Positions 19,779 through 29,741 of a stretch of DNA of 64,000 nucleotides are shown in pieces. The DNA is taken from contig WFPC01000054.1 of NCBI GenBank assembly GCA_015487785.1, positions 1 through 64,000 of the forward strand, given 5' to 3'. Both the position numbers and the translations under genes were made by a program. A model generated the notes under the pieces. It was not told the DNA's origin, made no database searches, and was given only the letters and a program-made list of their open reading frames with translations. This stretch comes from Gammaproteobacteria bacterium. GTDB taxonomy: Bacteria > Pseudomonadota > Gammaproteobacteria > S012-40. The first letter of the stretch is position 1. Every line of letters starts with the position of its first letter.

Positions 19779-20902
19779 TGTTCTCGCTTCTCTGTCGTTG
19801 CTGTCAGGCGGGCCACGCCATGACGGGTACCCACCCAGACATCACCCCGGTCGTCCAGCGCGATGGCATAGACATGTTGATCCAGCAAACCCTCGGACCT
19901 GCCGAAATGCTGCCAATGTCCTTGCCGGAAATAGCTCACGCCATGATTGGTACCGAACCACAGGCCACCATCGGCACCCTCGGCCAGGCTGTAGACGATA
20001 TTGCCGGCCAGGCCGTCGTCGGTGGTGAGATTGTGCCAGCGCTGGCCGTCGAAACGACTGGCGCCGCCGCCCCAGGTACCGGCCCAGACCTGATCCTCGT
20101 CAGTAACCAGCATGCTGAACACATAATTGGGATTGTAGGTCTCGCGGCCCGCGGCCAGCACACTGAGGTCATGGCGCGCGCGCGTGCCCAATCCGGTATT
20201 GCTGCTGAACGGCAGCTTGTCGCTATTGGGCGCGCCCAGGCCATCGGCATGGGTCCAGACATGCCAGCGCTCGCCATCGAACATATTGACCCCGCCCTCG
20301 GTGCCCAGCCAGACCCGTTGCCGGCTGTCCACCGCCAGGCCATAGACCCACTCGTTGACCAGTTCCTTCACATAGTTGCGAAAGCTGCCCGTGCGCCGAT
20401 CCAGCACGCTCACGCCCGCCCAGGTGCCTATCCAGATGCGACCATCAGCCTGCTCGGCAAAGGCATACACCCAGTAATCGGCCAGCCCGTGAAAAGGGAA
20501 ATAGGTCGTCCAGCCGCGGGCAGTCTTGTGCGACACACCGCCCCCGTTGGTGCCCAACCACAGGCCACCCTCGCTGTCCACCATGGCGGCAAACACGTAC
20601 TCGTTGGCCAGGGCGTTGTCACGGGTATAGGTATGCAGCACCTCGCCGCTGCGGGTATCCACTTCCAGGGCACCCACCGAGGTACCCACGATCAAGTGTC
20701 CGTCGCGGGCGTTGAAGGCGAGCGCCCGCACGAAGACATTGTCGCCCACGTTGAAGGTCTCGGCCACCTGGTAGTGGGGAATCACCGGAGCCGCTGGCCG
20801 GGCTGGAGGTTCGCCCCCGGCCCTTTCGTTCGCTGGGGTGCCGGCGTCACATCCCGCCAGGCCCAGTAACAGGACAAGCAGCAGGCACGCCCGCACGCTC
20901 AC
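19775..20902 (-). CDS. 'Two-component regulator propeller' domain lipoprotein, no kinase domain
   Basis: Lipobox LAGC; repeats VWAGTWGGGASRFDGQRWHNLTTDDGLAGNIVYSL, GLWFGTNHGVSYF. Confidence 0.85.
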   Translation of the reverse strand: MSVRACLLLVLLLGLAGCDAGTPANERAGGEPPARPAAPVIPHYQVAETFNVGDNVFVRALAFNARDGHLIVGTSVGALEVDTRSGEVLHTYTRDNALANEYVFAAMVDSEGGLWLGTNGGGVSHKTARGWTTYFPFHGLADYWVYAFAEQADGRIWIGTWAGVSVLDRRTGSFRNYVKELVNEWVYGLAVDSRQRVWLGTEGGVNMFDGERWHVWTHADGLGAPNSDKLPFSSNTGLGTRARHDLSVLAAGRETYNPNYVFSMLVTDEDQVWAGTWGGGASRFDGQRWHNLTTDDGLAGNIVYSLAEGADGGLWFGTNHGVSYFRQGHWQHFGRSEGLLDQHVYAIALDDRGDVWVGTRHGVARLTATTEKREQ

Positions 20903-21237
20903 AAGAAGGTCCTGATATAGGCCACCACGTTGGCAATGTCGTCGTCACTGAGCATGCCACCGAAACCCGGCATCATGCCCTTGCCCCTGCGGATGCCGTC
21001 GATCAGTTCCTGGTCGGTCTGAAACAGGCTCTCGCCGCGGGCAAAATTCGGCGTCCCCGCCATGACACCCTCACCACCGGCACCATGGCAGGACTGGCAA
21101 CGACTCAGATAGACTTCCCGGCCCTTGAACACGTCGGCGGCAAAACCTGCCGGCGGCACACACAACAAAAACAGGGCCAAGGCGAAAAACGGTGTGCTCC
21201 GCACCCTGTGCAAAGGTGATGTCATGCTCACCTCCAA
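20899..21237 (-). CDS. Monohaem c-type cytochrome, class I
   Basis: Signal peptide, GREVYLSRCQSCHGAGGEG, MMPGFGGMLSDDDIANVVAYIRTFL. Confidence 0.9.
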   Translation of the reverse strand: MEVSMTSPLHRVRSTPFFALALFLLCVPPAGFAADVFKGREVYLSRCQSCHGAGGEGVMAGTPNFARGESLFQTDQELIDGIRRGKGMMPGFGGMLSDDDIANVVAYIRTFL

Positions 21238-21350
21238 TCCAAAACGGGAAGCGGAATTTTAGCCCGGATGTTTCATGAAGGAAATGCTTTTCGACCCCTG
21301 ACCAGAACGGCCAGGGGGTGCGTGGCAACAGGCAACGAATGGGCTTCTTT

Positions 21351-22178
21351 CTACTTCAGACCAAGACGCAGGCGACGCTCCGTGAACCAGTCGTCGCTCA
21401 CACCGCCGTTGATCACCACATCGGAGACTTCGAAGAAGGAAGAATGAAAGGTCTGCACATTCTGCACGAAGACCTTGTCCCACACCCATGCCGGCCCTAC
21501 TTTTTGCCACTTGAGCATCTGCCGCTTGAGAAAGGCCCCCTTGGTGTCGAAGTAGTCCACCCGCACCTTCACACAGCCTTCCCAGTCCTGGGCTCGCTTG
21601 AACCAGGAGACACGCTTGCTGTACTGAGGATCATCTTCCTTGGGCGTGCTGACCACCACATAGTATTGCTGGCCCTGCTTGTCACGGTCGATGCGGATCA
21701 ACTCATGCTTGTCGGCCTCCACCGGGCGATAGCTGATATCGCCATAGGTCAAATCCGAGCCGAGGAAGCTGTCGCTGAGGTCCCGCACCGAGACCCGGCG
21801 AATCTTGCGCAGCACCGGCAGATAGATCCATTGCTCGGCATTCTTGTTGGCGTCGGCGGCATAGGCCCAGCGCATGAAGGCCGCCCCCTTGGCATCGGGC
21901 GGAAAAATGGTGAACAACACCATCTTGTCGAGCACATTGTCCTTGCCCTTCATGTCTTTCCAGTAGCGTGCGTAGACGGTCTTGCGCTCGTTGCCGGCCT
22001 TGTCCTTGAGCGTGATGCTCAGGGTGGAGCGTTGATCGTCACCGGGATATTTGTAATCACAATTGCGCACCACCTCGTCACCGGTGATATCAACCGCACC
22101 GGCAACCCCGGTCAACAGCAAGCTGCCAGCACATACCAGGGCGGCCAGCAACTTGCTCCGTCTCAGCACGTCATGCAT
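21351..22178 (-). CDS. Outer membrane lipoprotein-sorting protein (LolA-like superfamily), secreted
   Basis: Signal peptide (MHDVLRRSKLLAALVCAGSLLLTGVAGA) and pattern YWKDMKGKDNVLDKMVLFTIFPPDAKGAAFMRW...WIYLPVLRKIRRVS...SFLGSDLTYGDI. Confidence 0.8.
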   Translation of the reverse strand: MHDVLRRSKLLAALVCAGSLLLTGVAGAVDITGDEVVRNCDYKYPGDDQRSTLSITLKDKAGNERKTVYARYWKDMKGKDNVLDKMVLFTIFPPDAKGAAFMRWAYAADANKNAEQWIYLPVLRKIRRVSVRDLSDSFLGSDLTYGDISYRPVEADKHELIRIDRDKQGQQYYVVVSTPKEDDPQYSKRVSWFKRAQDWEGCVKVRVDYFDTKGAFLKRQMLKWQKVGPAWVWDKVFVQNVQTFHSSFFEVSDVVINGGVSDDWFTERRLRLGLK

Positions 22179-22486
22179 ATCAGATACACTCCTCACAAAT
22201 GATTCAAAACTTGGCGGCTGCCACGCATGCTTTCCTGCCAGACACGCGCAGGCCCGCACTTGGCAAAACAAAACATCTACACCTATAGCGATTGCCCACG
22301 GAAAAACTTAACCTGCCCGACGGTTACGCCAACACCGTCGCACGACCCCGCAATCGCTTGCATGAATTTCATCGCGCAAGTCCGGCGAATGGAGACATCT
22401 ACACGATAGATCCAGTAGACAGGCGGGACAGCCCCGGAGTTCACGGCGACAACACGATCCTCACAGACCGAAGAGGGATGATAAAC

Positions 22487-22516
22487 AAAAAAAAAGGAAG
22501 GGCATAGCCCTTCCTT
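22487..22516 (-). terminator. Rho-independent terminator of the downstream secreted-protein gene
   Basis: Minus strand GGAAGGGCTATGCCCTTCC followed by a T9 tract. Confidence 0.88.
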
Positions 22517-22543
22517 TGGCGTTTCGCGGTTTCGCCGGGTGGC

Positions 22544-23590
22544 TTAGATACAGCCCGCCCCGGAAGGATCGCTCAAGCAAGGCGCGGTGCCAAACTCGCC
22601 ATCCCAAAGACCATCCCAGGGACCCGCCGCATTGCCGGCGCCAAAGCCGCTGGCGGAGATCGCAGGATTGGTATCGCTCAGGTTGTCGAAGGCCACATAG
22701 CCGAAGTTGCTGGTCATGGAGTCGCCGGCATTGGTGATGTTGGGAATCACAATGCGCTGCCCCATCCAGATGGCCTTGATGTCGTCACCGGCGGCCCAGG
22801 TCATGGTGTCGGCACCGATGGTGATACCGGTGGCATTGGCCGTGGTGGTGTAGGCCACCCCGCGCTTCTCACGGAAGGCGAAGGTCTGCTTGTCGGCCTG
22901 GTCGCCACCCACGGCATAGAGACCCGCAATCTGGCCGATTTCCATCTTCATGCCACCGTTGCCGCCGGCAATGGATTCGAAGCTGAAATCGCTGAAGAAG
23001 TTGTCACCGTCGTCGTTGACCGCGGTGGGCGATACGGTGGGCGTGGGCTGCCCGGTGAAGGTGCCGCCCAGATCGACCAGGTTCTGACCGATCTTGATGT
23101 CGGCGGTGGTGTTCAGCGCCGTCTTGGCCCAACTGGAGGTGGCGATCTGAGTGGTAGACTCGAAACCACCCCCGCGCACGGCATCGGTCTCGACGATGGT
23201 CTGTACCGCGGCAATGCCCGGATTGGTCTGATTGACCGCGCCGGTGGGCGTGTTGTTGGAGAGTTTCACATAGCTCTGGTCAAAGAAGGACTTGGCAGCC
23301 GTCTGGTCGGCCACGAAGGTCATCACGTAGGTGTCCTGGCCCGGAGCGGTACCGCCCGGCACACCGGCCGTGGCACCCACCATGATCTGCAGGAAACCCT
23401 CACCGGAGGCGATTACGCTACACTGCTCGGTCCCGCCCTGGGATTGACAGTAGCTGGGCATGCTGACTGCCTTGGTGGTCGGATCAACCGCAAGCTGATC
23501 GAACGCACCCGCGGGCAGTTGCGCATTGGCCGCGGCACTCATTGCCAGCATCGCCCCTGCAACAGATGCCAAGTTAAAGCTGTTACGCAT
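22544..23590 (-). CDS. Secreted protein of unknown function
   Basis: AGGAGGT ribosome site before ATG 23590; signal peptide MRNSFNLASVAGAMLAMSAAANA; mature protein not recognised. Confidence 0.8.
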   Translation of the reverse strand: MRNSFNLASVAGAMLAMSAAANAQLPAGAFDQLAVDPTTKAVSMPSYCQSQGGTEQCSVIASGEGFLQIMVGATAGVPGGTAPGQDTYVMTFVADQTAAKSFFDQSYVKLSNNTPTGAVNQTNPGIAAVQTIVETDAVRGGGFESTTQIATSSWAKTALNTTADIKIGQNLVDLGGTFTGQPTPTVSPTAVNDDGDNFFSDFSFESIAGGNGGMKMEIGQIAGLYAVGGDQADKQTFAFREKRGVAYTTTANATGITIGADTMTWAAGDDIKAIWMGQRIVIPNITNAGDSMTSNFGYVAFDNLSDTNPAISASGFGAGNAAGPWDGLWDGEFGTAPCLSDPSGAGCI

Positions 23591-23923
23591 AGCAACCTCC
23601 TGGTTTATCTTTAATTCTGTATCCTGCGCGGTTGTCCCTTGTGACCCCGTCACGCCGCGAACATCAATGACCGCCCGGTGGCAGTCGCAATTTCGGACAA
23701 GCTATCACGCCGACATTTCCCCGTCAATACATCGGGGCTAAAGTCTGCCGGCCATCGGCCGATAATCTGGGGTTAAGCCTAACGTTTTTTTCTTACGTCT
23801 CGCTTAAACCCGCTCGACCGCCGCTCCCCTGGCCGCTGTTCCCGGCCGGATACCCAACGGCTCCCGACCTCTTCTGGGTGCTACTTTAGCGCTTCAATAT
23901 TTACTCTCGCTTAAATTTCGCCA

Positions 23924-24562
23924 TTATTTTGACGGATCCGCGCGATACTGGGTTCTATTCAGGAAAATCAGGTTGTTACGAGTTTCACCATAATCGATGC
24001 AATTGATCGAGGCATAATCGATGCGCAACTGGCGGTACATGGGCAAGGGAATATCGAAGGCGCGGGTCACCAACACCCGAATAGGTCCCACATGGGTCAC
24101 CACCACCACCGTACCTCCCGGGTGTCGCGCCACGATGTCGTCGATTGCCGCACCCACCCGCGCCACCAGTTCGGGCACGGTTTCACCCCCCGCGGGCGTG
24201 AAGTTCACCGGGTCTTGTTTCCAGCGCAGATAGTCCTCGGGATGCTCCCGTTCGATCTGGTCGAAATAGAGGCCTTCCCAGATGCCGAAGCGGCGCTCCA
24301 TGAGTTCCGGCCGGGACTGGGGCTCGACACCGGTCACCTCGGCGATCTCGGCGGCCGTCATGCGGGTGCGCCGGACCGGGCTCACATAGAGGGCGTCGAT
24401 GGCGAGATCCTGGAAGAATACCGCCGCGCTCTTGGCCTGCAGGCGTCCGCTGCGATTGAGTTGCGGATCCTCGTGCTCGTCACAATAGATGCGATCGAGC
24501 GGGAAATCGGTTTGCCCGTGGCGGACGAAGAAAATACGGGTACTGGTTTCTTTGCTGCGCAT
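23924..24562 (-). CDS. Histidine phosphatase family protein
   Basis: FFVRHGQTDF, YVSPVRRTRMTA, ERRFGIWEG, VVVTHVGPIR. Confidence 0.9.
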   Translation of the reverse strand: MRSKETSTRIFFVRHGQTDFPLDRIYCDEHEDPQLNRSGRLQAKSAAVFFQDLAIDALYVSPVRRTRMTAAEIAEVTGVEPQSRPELMERRFGIWEGLYFDQIEREHPEDYLRWKQDPVNFTPAGGETVPELVARVGAAIDDIVARHPGGTVVVVTHVGPIRVLVTRAFDIPLPMYRQLRIDYASINCIDYGETRNNLIFLNRTQYRADPSK

Positions 24563-24579
24563 GGATGACTTGTCCTGAT

Positions 24580-25329
24580 CTATTCGAGGTATTTTTCCTG
24601 CCATTGCAGGTAACACTGATAAACGTAGCGATTGTAGCTTTCCACGTCCTCAAAGCCAGCAGGATCGATGGCATCGAAGACATAGTAATTGGCTCGCTTG
24701 TTGGGCGCCGTCATGAAATGCCAAATCTTGTGCAGCAAGGTGTGGGGCGCTCGCCATTCGAAGGTTTCCTGAGCCTCGTAGTGCAAGAATACCGGCAGGA
24801 TGGGCACGCCGGTCTGCAGGGAGATGTCGAAGGCGCCATGCCGAAAGGAGCGGAACAGGCGCCGCCCCTTGCAACCGCCTTCCGGATACAACGCGATATT
24901 CTTGCCCTCGGCCAGGGCCTGGGCCAGTTGCGCCGCGGCCTGGCGACGCGACTGGCGGGATTCGCGCTTGACGTAGAGGGTACCGGCAGCCCAGCTTATA
25001 CGGCCAAACACCGGCCAGTCACGCACCTCGGCCTTGGCCAGGGAGTACACCGGAAACAGGGCCGGCACGCCGATGTCCTCGAAGGCCGAAGGATGGTTGG
25101 CGATGAGGATATAGCGCTCGGGCAGGTCGTGGCGGTTCTTCTGGTGCAGGCTCAGCTCCACACCCAGAGCATGCACGAAGGCCTTGCACCAGAAACGAAA
25201 CAACGTCGGATAGAATCGGTCCAGCCAGGCTCTGGGCAGGAAACTCAACAGGTACATAAACCCGGTCAGTACGGCGAAGTCCAGCAACAGCAGCAGCCGC
25301 AACAGAAAACGCCCGAGATAGTAAACCAT
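24580..25329 (-). CDS. Lysophospholipid acyltransferase family protein
   Basis: N-terminal TM, ILIANHPSAFED, AAGTLYVKR, ALYPEGGCKGRR, GVPILPVFLHY. Confidence 0.8.
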   Translation of the reverse strand: MVYYLGRFLLRLLLLLDFAVLTGFMYLLSFLPRAWLDRFYPTLFRFWCKAFVHALGVELSLHQKNRHDLPERYILIANHPSAFEDIGVPALFPVYSLAKAEVRDWPVFGRISWAAGTLYVKRESRQSRRQAAAQLAQALAEGKNIALYPEGGCKGRRLFRSFRHGAFDISLQTGVPILPVFLHYEAQETFEWRAPHTLLHKIWHFMTAPNKRANYYVFDAIDPAGFEDVESYNRYVYQCYLQWQEKYLE

Positions 25330-25353
25330 GGCAACCCCCTTGCGCCGGGCGCA

Positions 25354-25740
25354 TCATCCGCTGTGCCAAGCCCGCCATATCTGTCTCACCTGCTCGGACA
25401 GCGCCATGGGATCGAAGGGCTTGGCGATCACATCGGCCGCCCCCAGGGCCTGATAGCGGCTGACCTCCTCGGCCTGCACCTTGGCGGTCATGAATACCAC
25501 CGGAATATCGGCCAGATCGTCCATGGACTGTAGCCTGGCCAGGGCGGTGGGACCGTCCATCTCCGGCATCATCACATCCAGCAGGATCAGTTGCGGACGG
25601 AAATCGCGCACCATTTCCAGGGCCTGCCGGCCATTGACGGCGATGGCCACCTCGAAGCCACCCACGCTCTCCAGGGCCAGTTTGGCAATCTGGGAGATAT
25701 CGGGCTCGTCCTCCACATAAAGGATTTTTTTCAGTTCCAT
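25354..25740 (-). CDS. Single-domain response regulator (CheY-like receiver)
   Basis: ILYVEDEPDI, LILLDVMMPEMDG, VVFMTAK, DVIAKPFDP. Confidence 0.93.
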   Translation of the reverse strand: MELKKILYVEDEPDISQIAKLALESVGGFEVAIAVNGRQALEMVRDFRPQLILLDVMMPEMDGPTALARLQSMDDLADIPVVFMTAKVQAEEVSRYQALGAADVIAKPFDPMALSEQVRQIWRAWHSG

Positions 25741-25766
25741 GGCGTGTCTTCCCTGTCACGTCCTCG

Positions 25767-28700
25767 TCAACCCAGCCAGACCCGTGCATTGCGGAACAGG
25801 CGCAGCCAGGGACCGTCCTCACCCCATTCACCGGGATGCCAACTGTACTGCAGGGTACGGAATACCCGCTCCGGGTGGGGCATCATGATGGTGAAACGCC
25901 CATCTCGGTTGGTCAAGCCGGTGATGCCTTGCGGCGAACCGTTGGGGTTGGCCGGGTAACGCTCGGTGACCCGACCGTGGTTGTCCACGTAGCGCAGGGC
26001 CACCAGTCCTTGCTCGCACACCGCCTGCCGGTCCGCCTCGCTGCGGAACACTACCCGTCCCTCGCCGTGGGCCACGCTGATGGGCAGGCGCGAACCCGCC
26101 ATGCCGGCCAGAAACAGGGAGGGCGACTCGCCTACTTCCACCAGGCTGAAACGAGCCTCGAACTGTTCCGAGCGATTGCGGGCAAAACGTGGCCAGTGCT
26201 CGGCACCGGGAATCAGCTCGCGCAACTGCGACATCATCTGACAACCATTGCACACCCCCAGCCCGAAGCTGTCACCCCGCGTGAAGAAGGCGGCGAATTC
26301 GTCGCGCGCGCGCTCATGATAGAGAATGGATTTGGCCCAGCCCTGGCCTGCCCCCAATACATCGCCATAGGAAAAACCGCCGCAGGCCACCAGACCGGCA
26401 AACTCGCGCAGGGAAACCCGCCCGTGCAGGATATCGCTCATGTGCACGTCCACTGCGGCAAAACCGGCACGATCGAAGGCCGCGGCCATTTCGATCTGGC
26501 CGTTGACCCCCTGTTCGCGCAACACCGCCACCCGCGGCCGGGCACCACGCTGAATGAAGGGCGCGGCCACATCCTCCCCGGGGTCGAAAGTCAGACTCAC
26601 GTTAAGGCCGGGGTCACCGGCATCCAGCAAGGCGTCGAATTCCTCGCGGGCACACTCGGGGTTGTCGCGCAGGCTCTGCATATGGAAGCTGGTCTCGGCC
26701 CAGGCCCGCTGCAACGCCACGCGGCTCTCGCGCAGCACTTCCCGGCCTGCGTGGCGGAACACCAGTTCGCCGCCCTCGTCGGGGCGCCCCAACACATGGC
26801 TGCAACGGCCCAGACCGGCATCGCGCAACCAGCCCAGCACCTCGTCGGTGTCCTGGTGACGCACCTGGATCACCGCCCCCAGTTCCTCGCTGAACAAGGC
26901 CTTGATCGGGTCGTCGTCCACCTCGTCCAGGCTCACTTCCAGGCCGCAGTGGGCGGCAAAGGCCATTTCCGCCAGGGTCACCAGCAGACCGCCATCGGAG
27001 CGATCGTGATAGGCCAGTAACAGCCCCTTGCGGTTGAGCGCCTGAACAGTCTCGAAGAAAGCCTTGAACGCCTGAGGGTCGTCCAGGTCGGCCGGATGAT
27101 GGCCGAGCTGACGATAGACCTGGCACAGGGCGCTGGCGCCGAGACGGTTGCGGCCCTTGCCCAGGTCGATCAGGATCAGGTCGGTATCGCCACGATCCAG
27201 ACGCAGTTGCGGGGTGAGAACACGGCGCACGTCACTCACCGGGGCGAAGGCCGAGCAGATCAACGACAGCGGGGCGGTGACCGCCTTTTCTTCACCATCC
27301 TGGTGCCATACGGTCTTCATGGACATGGAGTCCTTGCCCACGGGAATGGCCAGCCCCAGGGCCGGACACAACTCCAGACCCACGGCCTTGACCGCGTCGT
27401 AGAGTCCGGCATCCTCGCCGGGATGTCCCGCCGGCGCCATCCAGTTGGCCGACAAGACCACCTGATCGAGCCGTTCGACAGGGGCCGCCACCAGGTTGGT
27501 GAGCGCCTCGCCCACCGCCATGCGCGCTGATGCGGCATGGTGCAACAGGGCCACCGGAGTGCGCTCACCCATGGCCATGGCCTCGCCGGCCACGCCCTGG
27601 AAGCCGGCACAGGTCACTCCCACGTCAGCCACCGGCACCTGCCAGGGGCCAACCATCTGGTCACGCGCCACCTGCCCGCTCACCGAGCGATCGCCAATGG
27701 TGATGAGAAAGCGCTTGTCGGCCACCGTTGGCAGGCGCAGCACGCGATAGACCGCCTCGCGGATGTCGACTCCCGCGGGGTCGAAATCATGCTTGGGAAA
27801 GGGATGATGGTGGGCCTCGCGCAGCATCTTGGGTGGCTTGCCCAACAGCACCTCCATGGGCATGTCCACCGGATAATTGTCGAAGTAGCCGTCGCCGACG
27901 ATCAGACGACGCTCTTCCTGGGCCTCGCCGATCACCGCGAAGGGGCAGCGCTCGCGCTCGCACAGGCGCTGGAACTCGGCCAGGCGCTCGCTGGCGATGG
28001 CCAGCACGTAGCGTTCCTGGGCCTCGTTGGACCACAGCTCCATGGGCGACATGCCGGGATCGTCGGTGGGTATGGCGCGCAGCTCGAAACGGGCGCCACG
28101 GTCGCTGTCGTCCACCAGCTCGGGCATGGCATTGGACAGACCACCGGCACCCACGTCGTGAATGCTGATGATGGGGTTGTTCTCGCCCTGCTGCCAGCAA
28201 CGATCGATCACTTCCTGGCAACGCCGCTGCATCTCCGGGTTGCCTCGCTGAACCGAGGCAAAATCCAGTTCCTCGTCGCTGCTGCCCGTGGCCATGGAAG
28301 AGGCGGCGCCCCCCCCCAGGCCGATCAGCAGGGCCGGCCCGCCCAGCACCACCAGTTGCGCCCCGGGTGGAATATCTCCCTTCGCCACCAGCTCCTCGAA
28401 AATGTTGCCCAGCCCCCCGGCCAGCATGATGGGCTTGTGATAACCCCGCACCTCCTCGCCGGTGGGGCCGGAAACCTTTTCCTCGAAAGTACGGAAATAG
28501 CCACAAATGGCAGGACGACCGAATTCATTGTTGAACGAAGCCGCGCCAATGGGGCCCTCGAGCATGATCTCCAGCGCGCTGGCGATGCGCTCCGGCTTGC
28601 CGAAGTCCACCTCCCAGGGTTGTTCGGCGCCGGGAATGCGCAGATTGGACACGGAGAAACCCGTCAGGCCGGCCTTGGGTTTGGCGCCACGACCAGTGGC

Positions 28701-29663
28701 CCCCTCGTCGCGGATTTCTCCGCCCGAGCCGGTGGCTGCACCGGGAAAGGGGGCGATGGCGGTGGGGTGGTTGTGGGTCTCCACCTTCATCAGAATCTGC
28801 ATGGGACGGGGGTCGTGCACGTATTCCCCCTGCTCGCCGGCGGGATAGAACCAGCTTCCGCCCACGCCGCGGGTCACCGCGGCATTGTCCTTGTAGGCCG
28901 AGAGAATATCGCCGGGATGGGCCTGATAGGTGTTGCGGATCATGCCGAACAGGGAATGGGGCTGGCGCTGGCCGTCGATCACCCAGTCGGCGTTGAAGAT
29001 CTTGTGCCGGCAGTGTTCCGAATTGGCCTGGGCGAACATCATCAGTTCCACATCGCTGGGGTTGCGCCCCAGACCGGTGAAATTCTCCACCAGATAGTCG
29101 ATCTCGTCCTCGGCCAGGGCCAGGCCCAGCTCGCCATTGGCCCGCTCCAGGGCGGCGCGGCCAGCACCGAGGATGTCCACCGTACGCATGGGCGCGGGTT
29201 CGGCCTGCAGGAACAAGGCCTCGGCCTCGTCCAGCGCGGCCAGCACCGTTTCGGTCATGCGGTCGTGGATCTCGCTGCGCACGGCTTCCAGCGCATCGTC
29301 CTCGACCACCGCCGGCGCAAACTGCAGATAATAAGCGATACCACGCTCGATGCGCCGCACCGTACCCAGGCCACAGTTATGCGCAATGTCGGTGGCCTTG
29401 CTGGACCAGGGTGAAATGGTGCCCAGGCGCGGCACCACCAGTTGCAGCAGGCCGGCGGGAGCTTGGCTGGCCACCGACTCGCCATCGTCCAGCAGGCGGT
29501 GCAGAAGCGCTTGCTCGCTCGCGCTCAGGGTTTGCTCGGGATCGACGAAGTAGACGAACTCCGCCTGCACGTCGAGCAGGCCCGCGACCCGCCTCTGCAA
29601 CCGCGCCAGCAGGCGGGAACGGCGAAAGTCTGACAGTGCCGCAGCACCACGGATGGAAAACAT
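25767..29663 (-). CDS. purL: Phosphoribosylformylglycinamidine synthase
   Basis: 1298 aa; [58 protein letters not shown]-terminal GATase GVCNGCQ. Confidence 0.98.
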   Translation of the reverse strand: MFSIRGAAALSDFRRSRLLARLQRRVAGLLDVQAEFVYFVDPEQTLSASEQALLHRLLDDGESVASQAPAGLLQLVVPRLGTISPWSSKATDIAHNCGLGTVRRIERGIAYYLQFAPAVVEDDALEAVRSEIHDRMTETVLAALDEAEALFLQAEPAPMRTVDILGAGRAALERANGELGLALAEDEIDYLVENFTGLGRNPSDVELMMFAQANSEHCRHKIFNADWVIDGQRQPHSLFGMIRNTYQAHPGDILSAYKDNAAVTRGVGGSWFYPAGEQGEYVHDPRPMQILMKVETHNHPTAIAPFPGAATGSGGEIRDEGATGRGAKPKAGLTGFSVSNLRIPGAEQPWEVDFGKPERIASALEIMLEGPIGAASFNNEFGRPAICGYFRTFEEKVSGPTGEEVRGYHKPIMLAGGLGNIFEELVAKGDIPPGAQLVVLGGPALLIGLGGGAASSMATGSSDEELDFASVQRGNPEMQRRCQEVIDRCWQQGENNPIISIHDVGAGGLSNAMPELVDDSDRGARFELRAIPTDDPGMSPMELWSNEAQERYVLAIASERLAEFQRLCERERCPFAVIGEAQEERRLIVGDGYFDNYPVDMPMEVLLGKPPKMLREAHHHPFPKHDFDPAGVDIREAVYRVLRLPTVADKRFLITIGDRSVSGQVARDQMVGPWQVPVADVGVTCAGFQGVAGEAMAMGERTPVALLHHAASARMAVGEALTNLVAAPVERLDQVVLSANWMAPAGHPGEDAGLYDAVKAVGLELCPALGLAIPVGKDSMSMKTVWHQDGEEKAVTAPLSLICSAFAPVSDVRRVLTPQLRLDRGDTDLILIDLGKGRNRLGASALCQVYRQLGHHPADLDDPQAFKAFFETVQALNRKGLLLAYHDRSDGGLLVTLAEMAFAAHCGLEVSLDEVDDDPIKALFSEELGAVIQVRHQDTDEVLGWLRDAGLGRCSHVLGRPDEGGELVFRHAGREVLRESRVALQRAWAETSFHMQSLRDNPECAREEFDALLDAGDPGLNVSLTFDPGEDVAAPFIQRGARPRVAVLREQGVNGQIEMAAAFDRAGFAAVDVHMSDILHGRVSLREFAGLVACGGFSYGDVLGAGQGWAKSILYHERARDEFAAFFTRGDSFGLGVCNGCQMMSQLRELIPGAEHWPRFARNRSEQFEARFSLVEVGESPSLFLAGMAGSRLPISVAHGEGRVVFRSEADRQAVCEQGLVALRYVDNHGRVTERYPANPNGSPQGITGLTNRDGRFTIMMPHPERVFRTLQYSWHPGEWGEDGPWLRLFRNARVWLG

Positions 29664-29741
29664 GTCACGTCTCGCTCAAGGACCCAAAAAGGGCGCTATG
29701 ATACTGCATCCGCCGCCGGCGCGACAGCACGGGCGGACCAG

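Noticed and set aside
22318-22340. Small inverted repeat CGACGGT...ACCGTCG in the intergenic region
   Set aside because: Only a 7-bp stem with no T tract or known motif; could be chance in GC-rich DNA.
27537-29414. 625-aa plus-strand ORF
   Set aside because: Entirely antisense to purL, low-complexity His/Gln/Gly-rich translation typical of shadow ORFs in high-GC DNA.
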